From assembly GCF_040270295.1 (NCBI RefSeq), contig NZ_JBELOE010000281.1: a DNA stretch of 64,000 nucleotides; one strand, 5' to 3'. The notes under the pieces are model-generated. The model saw only the letters and a program-made list of their open reading frames with translations. It was not told where the DNA came from and made no database searches. Below, piece by piece: positions 28,095 through 38,259 of the stretch. This DNA is from Catenovulum sediminis (GTDB lineage Bacteria; Pseudomonadota; Gammaproteobacteria; Enterobacterales; Alteromonadaceae). Numbering within the stretch: the stretch's first letter is position 1; every line of letters begins with the position of its first letter. The translations under genes were made by a program, and so were the position numbers.

Positions 28095-31000
28095 GTCACA
28101 ACTTAAAGCGCGTCATTCAACAATGTGCCAGTGAAAATGTTGCACTTCAGTACAACAACGAACAATTGGGGATTACCGCTGGTCAGGCCGGTATAAGCGC
28201 TGAGTTAATGGCGCTGCTAAAAACGCACAAAAGTGAACTGATTAATTGGCTTGCACATAATCAAGCCCGGCAAACGCAGCCCGCGATGCCCGAATTAACA
28301 AAACAAAACAAACCTGGGACAGCGCATAACAATAAAATTGTACTGTCTTTTAATCAAAGGCGGCTTTGGTTTATCGAACAGTTAGAAACCCATGTATCGG
28401 CTTATAACATTCCGTTTGTGATGCGCATCAAGCAAGCAATTGATATCGATAAATTGAATTGGGTATTTAAAAGGTTATTACAAAGGCACACCGTGCTTCG
28501 AACCTGTTATCAAGTCGAAAATGATGAGCCGGTGGCAGTTGTAAAAGAAGTTGATGATTTTCAAATTGAATGCCTTGATTTATCAAATGCGGGTGACAAA
28601 CAAGCAGAGCAGATTGAACAGTCTGTGCAGCAACTGGTCAACTATAAATTTGCGCTGGCAACGGATTATATGCTGCAGGTTCGGTTAGTTAAATGCAGTG
28701 AAAAAGAATATGTTTTACTGATGTGTTTGCACCATATTGCCGGTGATGCTTGGTCGATCAATATTTTAATTAATGAGTTTATGCAGTTATACGCACAGCC
28801 TGAGTTGCAGGCAGACGAAAGTGCGGTAAATGACGCTACAACAATGCAATACTCAGATTATGCAGCGTGGGAAAAAGCCTTATTTGACGGACAGCATTTA
28901 ACGCCTCAACTAACGTTTTGGAAAAACAAACTACAGAATTTGCCGACAGTGCATAGTTTACCCTTAGATTTTAATCGACCAGCAACGCAAAGTTTTAAAG
29001 GGGCAAGTGTAACCAGTACCGTTGACGCCACATTGTCAGAGCAGTTAACCCAGTATGCACAGTTGCACAATGTGTCGGCTTTTATGATTTTTCATACTGT
29101 ATTTGCCTGTCTATTGCACAAATATTCGGCGGCAGATGATATTGTCATCGGTGCGCCTATTGCTAACCGGCGTGATCCGGCTTTATCAAATGTTGTTGGC
29201 TATTTTGCCAACACCCTAGTATTGCGCTCAGATTTGTCATCGGACCCAAGTTTTAACGAACTCTTAGCCAGCAATAAAGCGTATTTACTTGCCGCTTATG
29301 ACAACCAAATGATGCCATTTGACAAGCTTGTCGAAGCGTTAAAACCAGAGCGCAATTTAAGCCATTCGGTTTTATTTCAGATTATGCTGGTGATGCAAAA
29401 TGCAGAACAAAGTGAATTTGACCAAACTGTACTCAAAGCACAACCTGATAGCATAGCGCATACAAACGCTAAGTTTGATTTAGTCTTGGAGGTGGTTAAC
29501 GAGCAGGCCGGCTATCAATTATGTTGGAAGTACGCCAGTGATTTGTTTACTGAAAATAGCATGCAAAAAATGGCGAACCATTTTAATCACTTAATGCGGC
29601 AGTTGTTGAATCAACCTGACTTACCCGTCAGTCAGTTGCAAACCCTGACGCCGCTTGAAAGTGCAAAAATACTGCATCAATACAACCATACTCAAGTGTC
29701 GTGGCCTGACACTGTATGTTTGCATCAGGTATTTGAAGCGCAAGTTAACAAGCACGCACATAATATTGCATTGCTTGACGACAATATGCAGTACAGTTAT
29801 TTACAATTGAATCAAAAAGCCAATCAGCTTGCTTGGTATTTACGTGAACAAGGCATTGAATATGGCGATTTAATTGGATTGCATGCAGAGCGAGGCAGCG
29901 ATTTAATTATCGCTTTATATGCAATATTAAAAGCGGGCGCAGCGTATGTACCCTTAGATCCGACTTATCCGCCAGCGCGCTTAAAGTACATTCTGGCAGA
30001 TGCCAAACCTAAACTAGTCCTCACTCAATCAGCGATTTGTCAGGCTTTGGCTGATTTTCCGCAGCTTACAGGAAAAACTGTTTTGCTGGATGAAGACCCG
30101 CAATTTATCCATTATTCGACTGACAATTTAACAGAGCAAGGCATTTGCCCTGCGCCAGAATCAAAGGCCTACGTGATTTATACATCCGGTTCAACCGGTC
30201 AGCCTAAAGGTGTTATTTGTTCTCACCGTGCGATCGCCAGCCGGATTTTTTGGATGCAGAAAACGTATACGCTCACTGCTGCTGATGTGATGTTGCAAAA
30301 GACACCCTATAGTTTTGATGTTTCCGCCTGGGAGTTATTATGGACTTTGATGAGCGGCGCTAAACTCGTTTTGGCGGCCCCCGGAGGGCATGCCGATCCG
30401 CATTATTTACAAAGCATGATCGCTGAGCATCAAGTCAGCATTATTCATTTTGTGCCGACCATGTTACAAGGTATGTTAAGCGCCGATGCGTGGCCAAAAA
30501 ACAATGCACTAAGATATGTTTTTTGTGCAGGAGAAGCTTTACCACAAAGTTTAGTCGAAGCTTTTTATCAGCTTGCCGGACAACAAACCGTTTTGGTTAA
30601 TCGCTATGGGCCAACTGAAGCGCCGGCTGCAACTCACTGGCCCTGTATACAGATGCGGGACGATAAACGGATTCCGATTGGCAAACCGACCAGTAATACC
30701 TTGGTTTATGTGCTGGATAAAAATCAACAACTCGTCCCTTCGGGTGTCGTGGGTGAACTCTATATTGGTGGTGAAGGACTGGCAGACGGGTATTTAAATC
30801 AACCTCAACTGAGTGCAGACAAATTTTTGCGCAACCCGTTTGCGACTGGTCGCATTTATAAAACGGGTGATTTAGTCCGTTGGCTTGAAGATGGGACCTT
30901 GGATTTTATCGGGCGTCGCGATAATCAAGTGAAGCTTAGAGGTTATCGCATTGAATTAGGTGAAATTGAAAAGCATTTAACCGCACATGCATCGGTAGAA

Positions 31001-34000
31001 GAAGCGATCGTGGTTTTAAGTCAAGCGCCTGCCAGATTAATTGCTTATATTAAAGCCCAAGCTGAAATTAAAGGGCAACACTCAGATATCGTCGCTGAAT
31101 TAAAAAGCGAATTACGCCAGAGGTTACCGGATTATATGTGTCCGGCGGTGATTATACCGATCGACAGTTGGCCGCAAACGACCAGTGGTAAAATTGATCG
31201 CAATGCATTACCCCAAGCGCCGGTAAACCCGGTACAAACGACAGAAAAACCGGTTAATCAAATTGAGTTTAAACTGCGTCAAATTTGGTCTGAAGTGCTT
31301 AATATGCCGGCGCATTCAATTGCTCGCGATAGCAACTTTTTTGAACTCGGCGGCGATTCTATTTTATCTATTCAAGTGGTTTCTAAAGGCGCTAAAGCGG
31401 ATATTCATTTTAGCGTTCGCGAGTTATTTAAAAATCCAACCATTGAATCTTTGGCGGGGAAAGTGACAAGCAGTATACAAAACCGTGCCGATCAGGATGA
31501 AGTGAAAGGGCAACTGGTGCCATTGCCAATATACCGCAGGTTTTTGTCACAACAACAAAAATTAGATCATTACAATCAGGCCGCGATGTTGGCCGTACCC
31601 GCGCAGTTAGACCGTGCACTTTTATTTAAATTTCTGCAAGTTATCGTGCAAAAACATGATGCTTTAAGGCTGCGTGTAGATGGCCAAAAATCACTCTACT
31701 TTAAGCCTTTAGATGCCGACGAATTATTATCCTGTATTGAAGTCGTTCAGGTTAAACAACTGGCGGATACCCAATTTCTAGAACGGCGCGCCAATCAGGC
31801 ACAAGCTAGTTTAGATATTACCCACGGGCCTATTATGAAGTTGGTTTTATTTCAGGCCGGTAAAGCGCAACGCTTATTATGGATTATTCATCATATTGCG
31901 GTAGATGGTGTCTCTTGGCGCGTATTGCTTGATGATCTAGCACAGCTTTGGGCTCAGCACCAAAGCGCCGAACGTTTTAACCTAGGCGATAAAACCTGCT
32001 CACTGCAACAATGGAGCCAAGCTATGCTAGATGCCAGTAATAGTAAGGCATTGCTGGCCGAAAAGCCTTATTGGACAGAACAAAATCAAGCCGTAAAACG
32101 GCTTAATCAAGATGCCGCCACACTCGTCGATAAAAAATGGGCGACTGTGCAGTTTGCACTGCCGCAAGCGGCAACAGAACAGCTCATTGGTCAATGCGCA
32201 CAAGCTTATCAAACGCAGATCAACGAGCTGTTGTTAGCGGCTTGGTTTATTGCATTTAAAAACTGGTCGGGTGAGGGGTGCTTGTCATTAGCACTTGAAA
32301 GTCATGGGCGCGATGATTGTTATACTCAACTGGATAGCAGCCAGACGGTTGGATGGTTTACCACACATTATCCTTTTACCTTTCGCAGTGAACAGTCGAG
32401 CACCGCGGAAATTATTAAAAGCATTAAAGATGCATATCGTAAAATTCCAAATAATGGCCAAGGTTATGGACTGTTAAGTCAGATGACCCATGCACACGCG
32501 CGAATCGAATCCTGTTTGCCGGATGTGGTATTAAATTATCTGGGTCAGTTTGATCAAACATTGTCTGCCGCGCAAGAGATAGGCTTTGCCAATGAGCCGA
32601 CAGGCGATTTTATTGCAGCCGATTATCAAGAAAAATTTTCGTTAAGTTTTACAGCCGTGGTGCACGGCGGCAAAATGTCGGTCAATATGGATCATGATTT
32701 GGCAGTGATAAGCCAAAGTCAGGCAGAAAACCTAAAACAAGCGGTATATGATGCTTTGCTTGAGGTCATTCAGCATTGCACTGAAATACGCCAGCTCAGA
32801 CAACCAGAGTTGCAGCCGGTGGCGGTTTATCCTGTGGTTCGCTACCTTATTGAAAATCAAAAATGGTTAGCCCATTTTAACGCCTATGACTTTTATGGCT
32901 ACCATAAAAATACGGTTAATCTACCTCTGCTGGAAGCCAGCCTAAACCGTATTATCGATTTAAATTCAGCTTTGCGGCTCAGATTAAATTATCAAAATGA
33001 TAAGGTAGAGCAATACCTCGCGCGCACTGGTATTGAGTATCGAATTGAACAGGTTGAGCTCAGTCATTTAGCAGCAGAGGAAGCCATTGAGCAGTTAGAG
33101 TTATTAGCGAATGACTATCAAAGACAGTTTAGGTTAGACAAAAACTCACCATTATTTAAATTTGTAAACTTTAGCTTACCGGATGAATTGGGCGATCGCT
33201 TGCTGTTGATATTTCACCATATGATAGTCGATGGAGACTCAAGAGCTTTGATTCGTGAGCAGTTAGTCAGTCAATACCGCAATTTATCGCTGGGCAAAAC
33301 AAGTACCGCAACTGGGTCTGATTATATTGCTTGGTTAAATCATTATTACCATCATTTTACGCAATTTTCAGCTAATGAATTGCAATACTGGCAAAGCTTT
33401 GAATGGTCTGAATTATCTGAAATTACCCCGATGAAATCGGCACAAGTGTATCAGGTCGTTGACCATGCTGTTGAACAGCTGGAATTTAAGTTATTGGAAA
33501 AACAAGAAGCTGCGCAATTAGCCAGCTTGTCATCACCAGCGGGCAAAGCGCTATTATACGATGCTTTGTTATATGCAGAGTTGCGGGCCATCGAACCTTT
33601 TCTAACACGTCAAAAAGTATTAATTGAAACCGTAAACGATAACCGGAAAAGCACTGAGCTGCATGCACCTGCAGAAAATCTAATTGGTAATTTAACCAGT
33701 AACGATGTGTATATGATAGATATGTCATGTTTGGCGACATTATCGAAAGCGCAACAACTGATTGAAATAAACCGGCAACGCAGTACACAGCAGGGCGTTA
33801 GACAAGCCAGTTTGATGAGTCTGATATATGGTGATGAGCCGCAATCTGCATCATTAGACCGAGATTACCAAAAATATTTGCCTTGGTTGGGCATTAACTT
33901 GTTTATTAACTGGGGAAGCGAATCACAGGATACACAAAGTGCCGAGGAGCAACCCTTTTGGTGGGCGACTGAGTATGGTGGTGATAAAGAAAGCCGCAGT

Positions 34001-34189
34001 TTGGCAGGGGTGCGGGGCCATGCATTTTTTGTCCATATTGAACTTTGTGAACAGGGCGTTATCGCCAGACTTCATCCGGATTTATGTCGTTTGTATAACG
34101 CAGATGTCGAACGCGTTTTACAGCAGATGCGGGTCAGCCTGCAAACGCTTTTACAAGATGACAGTGTTATTCAACTAAGGAGTGTGTGA
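28085..34189 (+). CDS. Terminal NRPS: docking-C-A-T-E-C(terminal)
   Basis: A 2034-residue synthetase whose start overlaps the previous gene by 10 bp. It begins with a TubC-type N-terminal docking domain (about 1-60). Then come C (HHIAGDAWS near 216), A (YTSGSTGQPKG near 699), T (LGGDSI near 1088) and an epimerization domain (HHIAVDGVSW near 1269, NYLGQFD near 1484). A second condensation-like domain keeps HHMIVDGDS near 1710 and runs to the end. The A-domain pocket reads DVWHFARAAK: the first five positions match serine domains of the EntF type, but the Arg and two Ala are unusual. No thioesterase or reductase domain follows, so the last C-like domain probably releases the chain by hydrolysis, cyclization or condensation with a free amine. 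Substrate and release mode are inferences. Confidence 0.9.
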   Translation: MDLSHNLKRVIQQCASENVALQYNNEQLGITAGQAGISAELMALLKTHKSELINWLAHNQARQTQPAMPELTKQNKPGTAHNNKIVLSFNQRRLWFIEQLETHVSAYNIPFVMRIKQAIDIDKLNWVFKRLLQRHTVLRTCYQVENDEPVAVVKEVDDFQIECLDLSNAGDKQAEQIEQSVQQLVNYKFALATDYMLQVRLVKCSEKEYVLLMCLHHIAGDAWSINILINEFMQLYAQPELQADESAVNDATTMQYSDYAAWEKALFDGQHLTPQLTFWKNKLQNLPTVHSLPLDFNRPATQSFKGASVTSTVDATLSEQLTQYAQLHNVSAFMIFHTVFACLLHKYSAADDIVIGAPIANRRDPALSNVVGYFANTLVLRSDLSSDPSFNELLASNKAYLLAAYDNQMMPFDKLVEALKPERNLSHSVLFQIMLVMQNAEQSEFDQTVLKAQPDSIAHTNAKFDLVLEVVNEQAGYQLCWKYASDLFTENSMQKMANHFNHLMRQLLNQPDLPVSQLQTLTPLESAKILHQYNHTQVSWPDTVCLHQVFEAQVNKHAHNIALLDDNMQYSYLQLNQKANQLAWYLREQGIEYGDLIGLHAERGSDLIIALYAILKAGAAYVPLDPTYPPARLKYILADAKPKLVLTQSAICQALADFPQLTGKTVLLDEDPQFIHYSTDNLTEQGICPAPESKAYVIYTSGSTGQPKGVICSHRAIASRIFWMQKTYTLTAADVMLQKTPYSFDVSAWELLWTLMSGAKLVLAAPGGHADPHYLQSMIAEHQVSIIHFVPTMLQGMLSADAWPKNNALRYVFCAGEALPQSLVEAFYQLAGQQTVLVNRYGPTEAPAATHWPCIQMRDDKRIPIGKPTSNTLVYVLDKNQQLVPSGVVGELYIGGEGLADGYLNQPQLSADKFLRNPFATGRIYKTGDLVRWLEDGTLDFIGRRDNQVKLRGYRIELGEIEKHLTAHASVEEAIVVLSQAPARLIAYIKAQAEIKGQHSDIVAELKSELRQRLPDYMCPAVIIPIDSWPQTTSGKIDRNALPQAPVNPVQTTEKPVNQIEFKLRQIWSEVLNMPAHSIARDSNFFELGGDSILSIQVVSKGAKADIHFSVRELFKNPTIESLAGKVTSSIQNRADQDEVKGQLVPLPIYRRFLSQQQKLDHYNQAAMLAVPAQLDRALLFKFLQVIVQKHDALRLRVDGQKSLYFKPLDADELLSCIEVVQVKQLADTQFLERRANQAQASLDITHGPIMKLVLFQAGKAQRLLWIIHHIAVDGVSWRVLLDDLAQLWAQHQSAERFNLGDKTCSLQQWSQAMLDASNSKALLAEKPYWTEQNQAVKRLNQDAATLVDKKWATVQFALPQAATEQLIGQCAQAYQTQINELLLAAWFIAFKNWSGEGCLSLALESHGRDDCYTQLDSSQTVGWFTTHYPFTFRSEQSSTAEIIKSIKDAYRKIPNNGQGYGLLSQMTHAHARIESCLPDVVLNYLGQFDQTLSAAQEIGFANEPTGDFIAADYQEKFSLSFTAVVHGGKMSVNMDHDLAVISQSQAENLKQAVYDALLEVIQHCTEIRQLRQPELQPVAVYPVVRYLIENQKWLAHFNAYDFYGYHKNTVNLPLLEASLNRIIDLNSALRLRLNYQNDKVEQYLARTGIEYRIEQVELSHLAAEEAIEQLELLANDYQRQFRLDKNSPLFKFVNFSLPDELGDRLLLIFHHMIVDGDSRALIREQLVSQYRNLSLGKTSTATGSDYIAWLNHYYHHFTQFSANELQYWQSFEWSELSEITPMKSAQVYQVVDHAVEQLEFKLLEKQEAAQLASLSSPAGKALLYDALLYAELRAIEPFLTRQKVLIETVNDNRKSTELHAPAENLIGNLTSNDVYMIDMSCLATLSKAQQLIEINRQRSTQQGVRQASLMSLIYGDEPQSASLDRDYQKYLPWLGINLFINWGSESQDTQSAEEQPFWWATEYGGDKESRSLAGVRGHAFFVHIELCEQGVIARLHPDLCRLYNADVERVLQQMRVSLQTLLQDDSVIQLRSV

Positions 34190-34944
34190 TGAATAATCCG
34201 TGGTTAACGTTGGCCAGCCAAACCTCAAATGCTCAAGCAACCTTGTTTTGTTTACCCTATGCCGGTGGCAGTTCGGCTATTTTTCACCGTTGGCGGGTGT
34301 TATTAAAAGATAATATTGATCTTGCATTAGTACAGTTACCGGGGCGGGGCGCACGTTTTTCCGAGCCGGCGATTAATGATATTGAGCTATTGTCAGAACA
34401 ATTATTTGCGGCTATTCGCCCGCACTTTAGCAAACCTTACTTTATCTTTGGTCATAGTATGGGGGGCATGTTGGCGTATGAGCTGGTAAAACGTATTGAG
34501 CAGGCGCATTTACCCATGCCACAGCAGTTGATTTTATCTGCAACCCGACCGCCGCAAGTTGCTTATCAGGATAAAACCTATCACTTACCACAAGCTGAAT
34601 TTGTTGAAAAACTGAAAACGCTAAATGGCACGCCCGACGAGATTTTGCAAAACAAGGAGCTCATGGCTTTGTTGTTACCTATGTTAAAAGCTGACTTTGA
34701 ATTAGCAGAAAACTTTTATCAACCAAGCCCGACAAAAATCCATTGTCCGACCCATGTTTTGTGCGGCACGCAAGATACACGGGTGCCGAAAAAGATGTTG
34801 TCTAAATGGTCTGAAGTGATTGCGGCAAATTGCCAGTTTAGTGAGATACCAGGCGGACATTTGTTTTTAGAAACTGCAACAGAAGCGTTATTGCGTGTAA
34901 TCAATACAGAGCTGCAAGCGCAGCTTGAAAAGGTATCTGCCTGA
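34189..34944 (+). CDS. Type II thioesterase (alpha/beta hydrolase)
   Basis: A stand-alone thioesterase of about 251 residues of the GrsT/RifR type. It has the oxyanion motif FCLPYAGGSS, the nucleophile elbow GHSMGG (Ser90) and a C-terminal GGHLF carrying the catalytic His. Such enzymes clear misprimed or stalled carrier domains. As the neighbouring NRPS lacks its own TE, it could also take part in release. The ATG at 34189 overlaps the preceding TGA by one base and has AAGGAG six bases upstream, so it is preferred over the GTG at 34186. It is translationally coupled to the NRPS. Confidence 0.92.
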   Translation: MNNPWLTLASQTSNAQATLFCLPYAGGSSAIFHRWRVLLKDNIDLALVQLPGRGARFSEPAINDIELLSEQLFAAIRPHFSKPYFIFGHSMGGMLAYELVKRIEQAHLPMPQQLILSATRPPQVAYQDKTYHLPQAEFVEKLKTLNGTPDEILQNKELMALLLPMLKADFELAENFYQPSPTKIHCPTHVLCGTQDTRVPKKMLSKWSEVIAANCQFSEIPGGHLFLETATEALLRVINTELQAQLEKVSA

Positions 34945-35708
34945 TGAGAAATGAATGTCGAATTGCGATGTGGTCTGGGCCACGTAATATTTCAACGGCG
35001 ATGATGCGGGCATTTGAAAACCGAGCGGATAGCTGTGTGGTGGATGAGCCTTTATATGCTTATTATTTACAACAAACCGGTTTACAGCACCCAGCGAGAG
35101 CAGAAATATTGGCCAGCATGTCTACTCGTTGGCAGCTAGTTGCCGAACAGTTAACGCAGGGAGCGCTTGATACAAACTGCACGGTTTATTATCAAAAACA
35201 TATGACACATCATGTTTTGCCTGAAGTCGATTTGGCTTTTACCAAGCATCTTAAAAATGTATTTTTATTGCGTGAGCCGGCCAAAATAATCAACTCGTAC
35301 GCCAAAGTTAGGCCGCAATTTAGCATTGATGAGTTGGGGGTTGTGCAGCAATGGCATATTTATCAATATTGTCTGGCCAATAACACGGTGCCCCCCATAG
35401 TAATGGATAGTCAGTGGGTTTTATCTGAACCTAAAAAAGCACTGAGTGCGTTATGTAGCCAGTTACATATTCCTTTTTCTGAAAAAATGCTCTGTTGGCC
35501 GAAAGGGAAAAGACAAAGTGACGGCGTTTGGGCGCCCTATTGGTATGCCAATGTAGAAGCTTCATGCGGCTTTGAAAAAGCAAATGATACGGTTGTTCAA
35601 GTGGCCCCTCAGTATCAAAAAATATATCAGCAAGCGCGTGAGATATATTTGAAAATGCAACGCAGCGCGACTTTGATAGCGGATAAAAGCTCCGCTGAGG
35701 TCTATTGA
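34944..35708 (+). CDS. Sulfotransferase-like P-loop protein
   Basis: A 254-residue protein starting with MWSGPRNISTAMMRAFENR. This has the form of the PAPS 5'-phosphosulfate loop in a branch of sulfotransferase-like proteins (SGPRNIST-type), followed by DEPLYAYYL. A later FLLREPAKIINSYAKV matches the 3'-phosphate-binding region (hydrophobic strand, then R-x-P). The role would be transfer of sulfate from PAPS to a hydroxyl of the peptide, perhaps one made by the hydroxylases of the cluster. Some members of this branch have no proven sulfotransferase activity, so the call is cautious. It overlaps the thioesterase stop codon by one base and is followed immediately by the acylase, so it belongs to the biosynthetic operon. 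Confidence 0.65.
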   Translation: MRNECRIAMWSGPRNISTAMMRAFENRADSCVVDEPLYAYYLQQTGLQHPARAEILASMSTRWQLVAEQLTQGALDTNCTVYYQKHMTHHVLPEVDLAFTKHLKNVFLLREPAKIINSYAKVRPQFSIDELGVVQQWHIYQYCLANNTVPPIVMDSQWVLSEPKKALSALCSQLHIPFSEKMLCWPKGKRQSDGVWAPYWYANVEASCGFEKANDTVVQVAPQYQKIYQQAREIYLKMQRSATLIADKSSAEVY

Positions 35709-35709
35709 G

Positions 35710-38259
35710 ATGCACTTTTTTACTCTTGTCATTCAACGTCACCCCTTGTTGGCGCGCGTTTGCCTGTTTGTTTTGTTACCGATTGTCTTGTTATGTTTTG
35801 CCACCTTATATGTATTAGATTTAAGTCTGGCGCAAAATCATCAACAAATTAAAGTGCCAGAACTGAATGCGCCTGTGACAATTGATTATGACCACAACGC
35901 GATACCCACAATCAGCGCGAGTGAAGACTTAGCGGTGTTTTATGGTATGGGATTTGTACATGCGCAAAACCGCTTATGGCAAATGGAGATGAACCGGCGC
36001 ACAGCTGCGGGTCGCCTGAGCGAAATTTTAGGGCGCTCGACACTTGAATCAGACAAATTGATGCGTGTTTTGGGGCTATACGAAAACGCGAAAAAAATGT
36101 GGCAGCAATTACCGGCCGATGACAAAAAAGTGCTGACGGCTTACGTCAAAGGGGTGAATGCCGGTATGGCTCAACTGAACGTTTTGCCACCCGAGTTTTT
36201 GTTATATCAGCATCAACCCGAAAAATGGACAGAGGTGGATTCATTATCTTGGATGCAGCTGCTGTCTTTTCAGTTATCAAATAGTATGCTAACTGATATC
36301 CAGCGTGCCGCGCTTATTCAGGCATACGGGCTAGAAAAAACGCAAGCGTTAATGCCGCTTGATATTGATGCATCTGCGATAACACAGCTAGCCACAGTAC
36401 AAAACATGGCCGATCTCGAGCCTTTGATTGCATTAGCGCAAAACTTTCAGGCACAGCAAAAACAATTTGTTGGCAGCAACAGTTGGGTGGTATCGGGTAA
36501 ACATACTAAAAGTGGTCAACCCTTATTGGCAAATGATCCACACCTAGCTTACAGCACACCTGCGATATTTTATTTGGCGAAATTAAATGGTGATAAATTG
36601 GCTGCAGAAGGGGCCAGTTTCCCGGGTTTACCTTTTATCGTAATTGGGCGTAATGCGCAGATTGCTTGGGGGTTAACCAATATGATGGCCGACACGCAAG
36701 ACATTTATGTTGAGCGGGTCAATCCGCACAATATAAATCAATATTTGTATGACGGAAAATACTTAGCGATGCAGCTTAAAACTGAGCTGATTGAGGTTAA
36801 ATCTGATTTTTTAAAACCGGCTGAACCTGCAGTAACAATTAATATCAGACGCACGATCCACGGGCCCGTTATCAGTGACCTCAATCGCAGCGAAAATAGC
36901 TTTGCATATAGTCTTAAATGGACGGGTGATGAACAAAACGGGGGCACTTTTAGTAGCTTTCTGGCATTAAACTACGCACAAAACTGGACGCAATTTAAAC
37001 AGGCTTTGAGTACCTTTGTCGCGCCGGTACATAATTTTGTATATGCCGATAAACAGGGCAACATAGGCCGTTATGCTCCGGGTTTAATTCCACTGCGAAG
37101 TGAAAACTCAGGGATGTTGCCCAAGCCGGGATGGTTAAGCGACACTAACTGGCAGGGTTGGGTTGAACACGCTCAGTTGCCACAACAATATAATCCACCG
37201 AGCGGGATGATTGTTGCAGCAAATCATAACTTGTTAGCTGAGGATTATCCTTTTTATCTGGGAAATGACTGGGCGCCCGGTTATCGCGCGCAGCGTGTAC
37301 AATCATTATTGCAATCTTTAGTACAATCAGGGGCACTGGCAGAGCCACAAAGTTTTAAAAATATCCAACAGGATATTACCTTACCTAAAGCGCCGGCATT
37401 TTTAACAGTTATTCGCGATTTGCAAGCTTGGTTAGAAAATCATCAGGCGCAAACGCAAAACGCTGAAAATCAGCAAACTGAAAAATATATTCAAACGCTG
37501 CAATTTTTGGCTAACTGGCAAGGTGAGATGTCAGCCGATAGTGCTCAAGCAACTATTTTTAGCGCTTGGATGGCGCATTTTACCCGCTTGTTAGTAGAAG
37601 ATGACATACAAGCGACGGCTGATTTTATCAACGCACGTAATTATTTGGCGCAATTTAAAGAGCAGGAAAATCTATGGTTGTTGCAGCAGGTTTTATCACA
37701 AGGCAATACATTGTGGTGCGATTATCAGCTGACAGCCACAACTGAAAGTTGCCAGCAGTTACTGTGGATTGCACTGCAACACGCGGTGGATGAACTGGAA
37801 AAGTCTTATTCATCGGATATCGAAAATCTGCAATGGCGGCAAGTGCATCATGCCCATTTTCCGCATTTTCCAATGAGTGATGCTAAATACCTGACTCGCA
37901 GCCGTGCTAAAAGTGACAATCTTTTGGCCGGGCTGTTTCATCGTCAAGCGCAATCTAAGGGCTCGGGTTATACGATAAATGTTGCGCCCGTTACACTGGA
38001 TGAAACAAGGCGTTTTGCCCAGCTTGTCGGGCCGGTTTATCGCCAAGTGATAGAGCTAGCCGACAATGGCCAATTTTGGTTTACGGCCATAGCGGGGCAG
38101 TCCGGTAATCCGTTGAGTCAACATTATGATGATTTTACCGATGCGCATCAGGCCGGGCGCTATTTTACTTTTTCAAGCGGTGGGAGGGATAGAGATAAAC
38201 TTCCTCTGATGTTACTACCTGAATTGACTGTTAGCCAGCGAGCCTCCCAATGGAATTAA
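35710..38259 (+). CDS. Periplasmic penicillin-acylase-family N-acylase (PvdQ-like role)
   Basis: An 849-residue Ntn-hydrolase of the penicillin G acylase / acyl-homoserine-lactone acylase family. The N-terminus holds one hydrophobic segment (about 15-38) that should send it to the periplasm. The alpha chain (about 50-235) has the family's GMGFVHAQNRLWQMEMNRR stretch. A spacer leads to the autocleavage site at Gly255-Ser256 (FVGSNSWVVSGKHT), where Ser256 becomes the N-terminal nucleophile, and LLANDPHL follows as in relatives. In pyoverdine synthesis PvdQ removes a fatty acyl chain from the exported precursor. Here the fatty acyl ligase and the neighbouring exporter suggest the same prodrug step. 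It starts one base after the previous stop codon, and its end overlaps the ABC gene by 10 bp. Confidence 0.88.
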   Translation: MHFFTLVIQRHPLLARVCLFVLLPIVLLCFATLYVLDLSLAQNHQQIKVPELNAPVTIDYDHNAIPTISASEDLAVFYGMGFVHAQNRLWQMEMNRRTAAGRLSEILGRSTLESDKLMRVLGLYENAKKMWQQLPADDKKVLTAYVKGVNAGMAQLNVLPPEFLLYQHQPEKWTEVDSLSWMQLLSFQLSNSMLTDIQRAALIQAYGLEKTQALMPLDIDASAITQLATVQNMADLEPLIALAQNFQAQQKQFVGSNSWVVSGKHTKSGQPLLANDPHLAYSTPAIFYLAKLNGDKLAAEGASFPGLPFIVIGRNAQIAWGLTNMMADTQDIYVERVNPHNINQYLYDGKYLAMQLKTELIEVKSDFLKPAEPAVTINIRRTIHGPVISDLNRSENSFAYSLKWTGDEQNGGTFSSFLALNYAQNWTQFKQALSTFVAPVHNFVYADKQGNIGRYAPGLIPLRSENSGMLPKPGWLSDTNWQGWVEHAQLPQQYNPPSGMIVAANHNLLAEDYPFYLGNDWAPGYRAQRVQSLLQSLVQSGALAEPQSFKNIQQDITLPKAPAFLTVIRDLQAWLENHQAQTQNAENQQTEKYIQTLQFLANWQGEMSADSAQATIFSAWMAHFTRLLVEDDIQATADFINARNYLAQFKEQENLWLLQQVLSQGNTLWCDYQLTATTESCQQLLWIALQHAVDELEKSYSSDIENLQWRQVHHAHFPHFPMSDAKYLTRSRAKSDNLLAGLFHRQAQSKGSGYTINVAPVTLDETRRFAQLVGPVYRQVIELADNGQFWFTAIAGQSGNPLSQHYDDFTDAHQAGRYFTFSSGGRDRDKLPLMLLPELTVSQRASQWN

